Part shown: positions 60,203 to 64,000 of the stretch, piece after piece | Layout: each line of letters starts with the position of its first letter | Numbering within the stretch: the stretch's first letter is position 1 | Source of the DNA: RGIG3013 sp045538935 | GTDB lineage: Bacteria; Bacillota; Clostridia; Oscillospirales; Acutalibacteraceae | Length of the DNA: 64,000 nt | Direction of reading: 5' to 3' | Assembly: GCA_045538935.1 (NCBI GenBank) | Contig: JAZQEI010000002.1 | Span: 30,028 to 94,027, forward strand | Notes under the pieces: model-generated | Seen by the model: only the letters and a program-made list of their open reading frames with translations | Database searches by the model: none | Told to the model about the DNA's origin: nothing | Program-made: the position numbers and the translations under genes

Positions 60203-61846
60203 TCAAGATTTATTCTGTGAGTCTACAAGACCCTCGGCTCCGTACATTTTGCGAAGCTTTGGTTTTTCTATTTTTCCTGTGGGGTTACGCGGAACATCGG
60301 CAAAAATAATTTTACGAGGTCTTTTATAGCGGGGTAATTCTAAGCAGAACTCGTTAATTTCATCCTCTGTTGCGCTCTCGCCCTTTTTAAGTTCGATTAT
60401 AGCGGCTGCAATTTCACCAAGTCGTGAATCGGGCAGACCTATAACTGCAACGTCTTTTATCTTTTTATGGGCGGCTAAAAAGTTTTCTATTTGAACGGGG
60501 TATAAATTCTCGCCGCCTGTTATTATAACGTCTTTTTTACGGTCAACAAGGTAAATAAAGCCGTCATTATCTTGCATTGCCATATCGCCAGTGTAAAGCC
60601 AACCATCTTTTAGTGAGTCAGCAGTGGCTTTTTCGTCGTGGTAGTAGCATGTCATAACGCCGGCACCCTTAAGACATAGTTCACCAACGTCACCTTGTGC
60701 TACTTCTGCGCCGTTTGGATCTACAATTTTTACCTGCCAACCATAGCCTGCAACACCAATTGCGCCAACCTTATGAACATTTTCTACACCCAAATGCACA
60801 GCGCCGGGGCCTATAGATTCAGAAAGGCCGTAGTTTGTATCGTACTGATGCTCTGGAAAATACTCAAGCCAACGCTTTATTAGGCTTTGGGGTACGGGTT
60901 GCGCGCCAATATGCATTAATCGCCACTGAGAAAGATTATAGTCTTCTTTTTTAACCTCACCCGAATCGAGCGCGTTTAAAATATCTTGCGCCCAAGGTAC
61001 CAGCAGCCAAACAATTGTGCACTTTTCTTTGCTTACGGCCTCTAGAATGTGCTTTGCCCCGGTGCCCTTTAATATTACCGCCTTTGAGCCGGATATTAGC
61101 GAGCCAAACCAGTGCATTTTTGCGCCCGTGTGGTAAAGGGGAGGTATACATAAAAAGCAGTCATCTTCACTTTGCGAATGGTGCTTTTGTTCTACTCGGC
61201 ATGAGTGAATTAAACTCTCGTGATTATGTAAAATTGCCTTTGGAAAGCCCGTTGTACCCGAAGAAAAGTAAATTGCGGCATCGTCAGATTCTTCCAATGT
61301 GCAATCAGCAAAAACACCCGAGCACTCGTTAACTAAATCGTTATAATCATCGGCAAATGCAGGACAGCCCGCGCCCAAAAATACAAGTTTGCATTTTTTA
61401 GAAAGCTTGTCGGCAACCTGCTCAACACGGCCAATAAATTCGGGGCCAAAAATAAGCACATCGCACTCGGCCAAAGATACGCAATACTCTATTTCGTCGG
61501 ACGAATAGCGGAAATTAAGCGGAACTGCCAATGCGCCCGATTTTAAAATACCAAAATAAATAGGCAACCAGTCTATGCAGTTCATAAGCAAAATGCCAAC
61601 CTTTTTGCCCTTTGCGTTGCCGCCAAAGGTTTGGTTTAACATATTGCCGAGGCGGTTTGCCTTTTCGTTAAATACCTGCCAAGTAATTTCTCTGCGGTAC
61701 TGACGCTGCCTTGCGGTAGGCTCTACAAGCTCGTACTCGTTCCAGGTTATTCGGCGAGTTTCGCTCTTTTCGGGATTAATTTCTATTAGCGCGGTTTGTT
61801 GTGCTTTTTCACGCGCATTTTTCTCAAGCAAATGAACAATAGTCAT
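60203..61846 (-). CDS. AMP-dependent acyl/aryl-CoA synthetase
   Basis: A 547-residue adenylate-forming ligase. The P-loop is YFSSGTTGFPKAILHNHE, the A5 motif YGLSESIGPG, the A8 hinge DGWLYTGDMAMQDNDG, with VDRKKDVIITGGENLYP, and the catalytic Lys in PRNPTGKIEKPKLR. The general type is fatty-acid/aryl acyl-CoA ligase. As the first gene of the ior unit it probably activates another arylacetate (indole- or hydroxyphenylacetate) in parallel with PaaK, which is inference. Its promoter carries the perfect form of the shared operator. Confidence 0.85.
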   Translation of the reverse strand: MTIVHLLEKNAREKAQQTALIEINPEKSETRRITWNEYELVEPTARQRQYRREITWQVFNEKANRLGNMLNQTFGGNAKGKKVGILLMNCIDWLPIYFGILKSGALAVPLNFRYSSDEIEYCVSLAECDVLIFGPEFIGRVEQVADKLSKKCKLVFLGAGCPAFADDYNDLVNECSGVFADCTLEESDDAAIYFSSGTTGFPKAILHNHESLIHSCRVEQKHHSQSEDDCFLCIPPLYHTGAKMHWFGSLISGSKAVILKGTGAKHILEAVSKEKCTIVWLLVPWAQDILNALDSGEVKKEDYNLSQWRLMHIGAQPVPQSLIKRWLEYFPEHQYDTNYGLSESIGPGAVHLGVENVHKVGAIGVAGYGWQVKIVDPNGAEVAQGDVGELCLKGAGVMTCYYHDEKATADSLKDGWLYTGDMAMQDNDGFIYLVDRKKDVIITGGENLYPVQIENFLAAHKKIKDVAVIGLPDSRLGEIAAAIIELKKGESATEDEINEFCLELPRYKRPRKIIFADVPRNPTGKIEKPKLRKMYGAEGLVDSQNKS

Positions 61847-61882
61847 ATTATTTTTCCTTTTTAAATTTATAAATACAAAAAT

Positions 61883-61911
61883 ATTTTAACACTATAGTGT
61901 TAAATAGTCAA
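61883..61911 (-). promoter_or_regulatory. Promoter and palindromic operator of the acyl-CoA ligase-iorAB unit
   Basis: TTGACT (61911-61906), a 17-bp spacer and TAAAAT (61888-61883). The perfect 20-bp palindrome TTTAACACTATAGTGTTAAA (61885-61904) fills the spacer and overlaps the -10, a classic repressor site. Confidence 0.78.
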
Positions 61912-61920
61912 CACGACTTT

Positions 61921-61945
61921 AAGCACCGACGGTTAATCGGTGCTT
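61921..61945. terminator. Hairpin after the symporter gene
   Basis: AAGCACCGA (61921-61929) pairs with TCGGTGCTT (61937-61945). No U-tract follows on the minus strand, so termination may be partial and allow read-through into the ligase gene. Confidence 0.5.
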
Positions 61946-61949
61946 AATT

Positions 61950-63539
61950 TTAGTTATTATGGTTGTAGCAAGAAAATTTTTCTTCTACATTTTCGGGCAA
62001 AGATTTTTTAGTAAACGCGCTTACAATTGGCATTAAAATTAGTCCGCCAACCATTGCGAAAACCCCTGAGTAGAGCGAATTTGTAAATACAAAGCTTAAC
62101 ACCGGTCCGCTTACTGTTATAATTTTCATGCCAATAAGAAGCTGTACGAGTTCTAATCCGACACCAAAAACAAAGTTTACTGCAACTGCCGTTTTGGTAA
62201 CCTTTTTACAGTATAGTCCGTATAAAAACGGTGCTAAGAATGCGCCGGCAAGAGCTCCCCAAGACACGCCCATCATTTGTGCTATGAAAACGGAATTTTT
62301 AAACACGCTGTCTTTTAAAATTGCAATTACCGCCGACACCAAAACAAAGAAAACAATAAACATACGCATTGTAAATACGCTCTTTTTCTCGCTAAGCGCC
62401 TTACCTTTTTTAGCAAATGCAGGATTTACAACGTCTAGCGTTAATGTTGATGACGAGGTTAAAACCAAACTCGACAAGGTAGACATAGATGCCGACAAAA
62501 CAAGTACAACAACAAGCGCCACTATTGCAGGTGATAAACTGCTTAACATTGTAGGAATTATTTTATCGAACATAACGCCTTTATCGCTTATAAAGCCGGC
62601 GTTTTGCAGCGGTTCAAAATAAAGTCTGCCAAAACCGCCTAAAAAGTAGCAACCACCAGCTACAATAACTGCAAACACGGTTGAAATAACTGTGCCTTTC
62701 TTTATGGCATCTTCATCTTTTATTGAGTAGAACTTGCCAACCATTTGAGGAAGTCCCCATGTGCCCAGAGAAGTAAGCAATACTACAAATAAAAGCGAAA
62801 TTGGGTCGGCACCAAAAGTGCTTGTATATTCTGCGCCGCCATGTGCCGATGTTGCAAGTTTTTCAATAGCTGCGGTTAATCCGCCGTGTTGCTTTAAAAC
62901 TGCAAGTATTGTGGCAACTATGCCGATAAGCATTATAATTCCCTGAATAAAATCGTTAATTGCGGTAGCCATATATCCGCCAAAAATTACGTATACGCCT
63001 GTTAGCACTGCCATTATAACAACTACTACCCAGTACTCAATATTGAACACGTTGTTAAATAATGACGAAAGTCCGTTGTAAAGTGATGCTGTATAAGGAA
63101 TAAGGAATACAAAAACAATTACGCTTGCAGCAATTTTAAGACCTTTGGAATTGTAGCGCTTTTCAAAAAAGTCAGGCATTGTTTTAGACTGCAAATGATT
63201 AGTCATAATTCTTGTACGCTTACCAAGAACCGTCCAAGCGAGCAGTGAGCCAATAAAAGCATTGCCCAAACCTATCCATGTAGATGCCAAGCCAAAGTTA
63301 AAGCCAAACTGACCTGCGTAGCCAACAAATATTACCGCCGAAAAGTACGATGTACCAAAAGCAAAGGCTGTAAGCCAAGGTCCAACACTTCGGCCGCCTA
63401 AAACAAAGTTGTCAACACTTTTTGCACTGCGCCTACATGCAAAGCCAACGCCAAGCATTAGTGCAAAAAAGCAGATTAGCATTGGCACTGCTATGTATAC
63501 AGCTGTAGGATTAGGTGCGTTAAGAGCAAACTGTAGCAT
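61950..63539 (-). CDS. Sodium:solute symporter (SSS family)
   Basis: A 529-residue membrane transporter with about 13 hydrophobic segments. SSS features are GVGFACRRSAKSVDNFVLGG, RSVGPWLTAFAFGTSYFSAV, GYAGQFGFNFG and LSASMSTLSSLVLTSSSTL, where Ser residues contribute to the Na+ site. It is upstream of the acyl-CoA ligase-iorAB unit and shares its operator. Uptake of arylacetates or related carboxylates is therefore the most likely job, by context only. AGGAG precedes the ATG. Confidence 0.88.
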   Translation of the reverse strand: MLQFALNAPNPTAVYIAVPMLICFFALMLGVGFACRRSAKSVDNFVLGGRSVGPWLTAFAFGTSYFSAVIFVGYAGQFGFNFGLASTWIGLGNAFIGSLLAWTVLGKRTRIMTNHLQSKTMPDFFEKRYNSKGLKIAASVIVFVFLIPYTASLYNGLSSLFNNVFNIEYWVVVVIMAVLTGVYVIFGGYMATAINDFIQGIIMLIGIVATILAVLKQHGGLTAAIEKLATSAHGGAEYTSTFGADPISLLFVVLLTSLGTWGLPQMVGKFYSIKDEDAIKKGTVISTVFAVIVAGGCYFLGGFGRLYFEPLQNAGFISDKGVMFDKIIPTMLSSLSPAIVALVVVLVLSASMSTLSSLVLTSSSTLTLDVVNPAFAKKGKALSEKKSVFTMRMFIVFFVLVSAVIAILKDSVFKNSVFIAQMMGVSWGALAGAFLAPFLYGLYCKKVTKTAVAVNFVFGVGLELVQLLIGMKIITVSGPVLSFVFTNSLYSGVFAMVGGLILMPIVSAFTKKSLPENVEEKFSCYNHNN

Positions 63540-63636
63540 ATTGTTTTCTCCTTTTAAAATAAATTTTATTCTTATTTTTTCTTTTGAATTTTATTTTTTT
63601 CGCTTTAAAGCTTTAAACTGTAAAATTTGTAATTAT

Positions 63637-63665
63637 ACTTTAACACTTTAAAGCAAGTTTGTCAA
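63637..63665 (-). promoter_or_regulatory. Promoter and shared operator of the symporter gene
   Basis: TTGACA (63665-63660), a 17-bp spacer and TAAAGT (63642-63637). TTTAACACTTTAAA (63639-63652) overlaps the -10 and is identical to the site at 57838-57851. Confidence 0.7.
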
Positions 63666-63708
63666 GAGAAACCTTATAAATTTTAGCTTTTATTTTTAAA
63701 AAAGTAAA

Positions 63709-63746
63709 ATAAAAAACACCCCTTAGGGTTTTATCCCTAAGGGGTG
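63709..63746 (-). terminator. Terminator after the LRR protein gene
   Basis: CACCCCTTAGGG (63717-63728) pairs with CCCTAAGGGGTG (63735-63746), followed on the minus strand by TTTTTTATTTT. Confidence 0.9.
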
Positions 63747-63793
63747 CTTATTAGTTATTTAAGACTTTGGTCTTAATGTCTACTGCTACTTAC

Positions 63794-64000
63794 TTAAGCC
63801 GGAACATATTCGCCTAAAGAAACGAGTGTTTCTTTAACTATCTTAGCAGATTTTGACTTTAGATGCTCTGCTACATATGTGCCTTCATAGTAGTAGATTG
63901 TTGCAGATGTATCGTAGGTTAAACCACCGCTTAGTCTTGTTATAGATGCAGGTAGTGTTACTTCTTCGAGTGCTCCGCAGTTTGCGAATACGTAGCTTGA
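63794..64000 (-). CDS. C-terminus of a BspA-type leucine-rich-repeat protein (partial)
   Basis: The minus strand from the window edge reads SSYVFANCGALEEVTLPASI, one LRR_5/BspA-like repeat (F.NC..L..V.LP.SIT). A non-repeat tail follows, TYDTSATIYYYEGTYVAEHL and KSKSAKIVK, ending EYVPA and TAA. The tail resembles the capping segment of BspA-like surface proteins. Only 68 codons are visible. It is probably a secreted or surface adhesin-like protein, common in gut Clostridia. Confidence 0.78.
   Translation of the reverse strand, partial: SSYVFANCGALEEVTLPASITRLSGGLTYDTSATIYYYEGTYVAEHLKSKSAKIVKETLVSLGEYVPA

Noticed and set aside
62128..62622. 164-codon plus-strand frame opposite the symporter
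   Set aside because: Ser/Thr/Lys/Ile-rich shadow of the membrane-protein codons; no start signals. Similar shadows occur opposite the PfkB kinase (14217-14741) and pgsA (16226-16660).
63759..63778. Second small inverted repeat (AAGAC-TTTG-GTCTT) after the LRR gene
   Set aside because: Too short and not followed by a U-tract on the minus strand; the 63717-63746 hairpin is the likely terminator.

Overview
The window reads as a stretch of chromosome from an anaerobic, low-to-moderate GC Gram-positive bacterium of the class Clostridia, most like the gut or rumen Oscillospiraceae/Ruminococcaceae. The basis is the gene content: three T-box leaders, clostridial-type operons, Jag/YidC/YidD, an LCP cell-wall protein, single-membrane lipoproteins, ferredoxin-dependent 2-oxoacid oxidoreductases and AGGAGG-type ribosome binding sites. 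No phage, IS element, CRISPR array or rRNA operon was seen.

Layout. 1-2.4 kb: aromatic amino acid operon (DAHP synthase, then PheA) behind a Phe/Tyr-rich leader peptide and attenuator. 2.4-5.8 kb: GMP synthase lacking its glutaminase domain, a CofE-like ligase and an M14 peptidase. 5.9-15.1 kb, plus strand: Nudix, esterase, EF-G-like protein, a transglutaminase-like lipoprotein, then rpmH-rnpA-yidD-yidC-jag and a PfkB kinase. 15.1-16.1 kb: a multi-hairpin intergenic element and a divergent SLOG/Xre pair. 16.2-25.1 kb, minus strand: a lipoprotein and two-component system followed by DUF1385-prmC-recA-recX-rimO-pgsA. 25.2-29.8 kb: pepF and secA. 29.9-30.4 kb: tRNA-Met, tRNA-Glu and a repeat-rich region with a copy of the tRNA-Glu 3' end. 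30.5-37.7 kb: T-box operon aspS::gatC, gatA, gatB, asparaginase-like, alaX. 37.8-42.2 kb: apgM, zapA, a U32 peptidase and a small Xre regulator. 42.3-47.8 kb: a Gld-type ABC exporter set plus upp. 48-52.3 kb: DUF1015, two methyltransferases and an LCP protein. 52.4-54.7 kb: T-box cysE-cysS. 54.8-55.6 kb: a secreted orphan and a gene remnant. 55.7-63.7 kb: arylacetate/aryl-pyruvate genes (ACT, paaK, iorB, iorA, acyl-CoA ligase, Na+ symporter). The end of a BspA-type LRR protein closes the window.

Two loci stand out. In the aspS operon the AspRS carries a C-terminal GatC domain and the His that marks non-discriminating AspRS. GatA is shortened and has lost both catalytic serines, and the T-box specifier reads AAC (Asn). 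The next gene is an asparaginase-family protein with an atypical active site. With the glutaminase-less GMP synthase, this suggests amidation reactions that no longer draw on glutamine in the usual way. In the paaK/iorAB region a T-box with a UUC (Phe) specifier precedes the phenylacetate-CoA ligase. This implies that the pathway runs reductively, to make phenylalanine from phenylacetate, rather than for degradation. Three promoters in that region also share a TTTAACAC-type operator. Regulation of both ends of Phe supply (leader-peptide attenuation at aroF-pheA, T-box at paaK) occurs in the same window.
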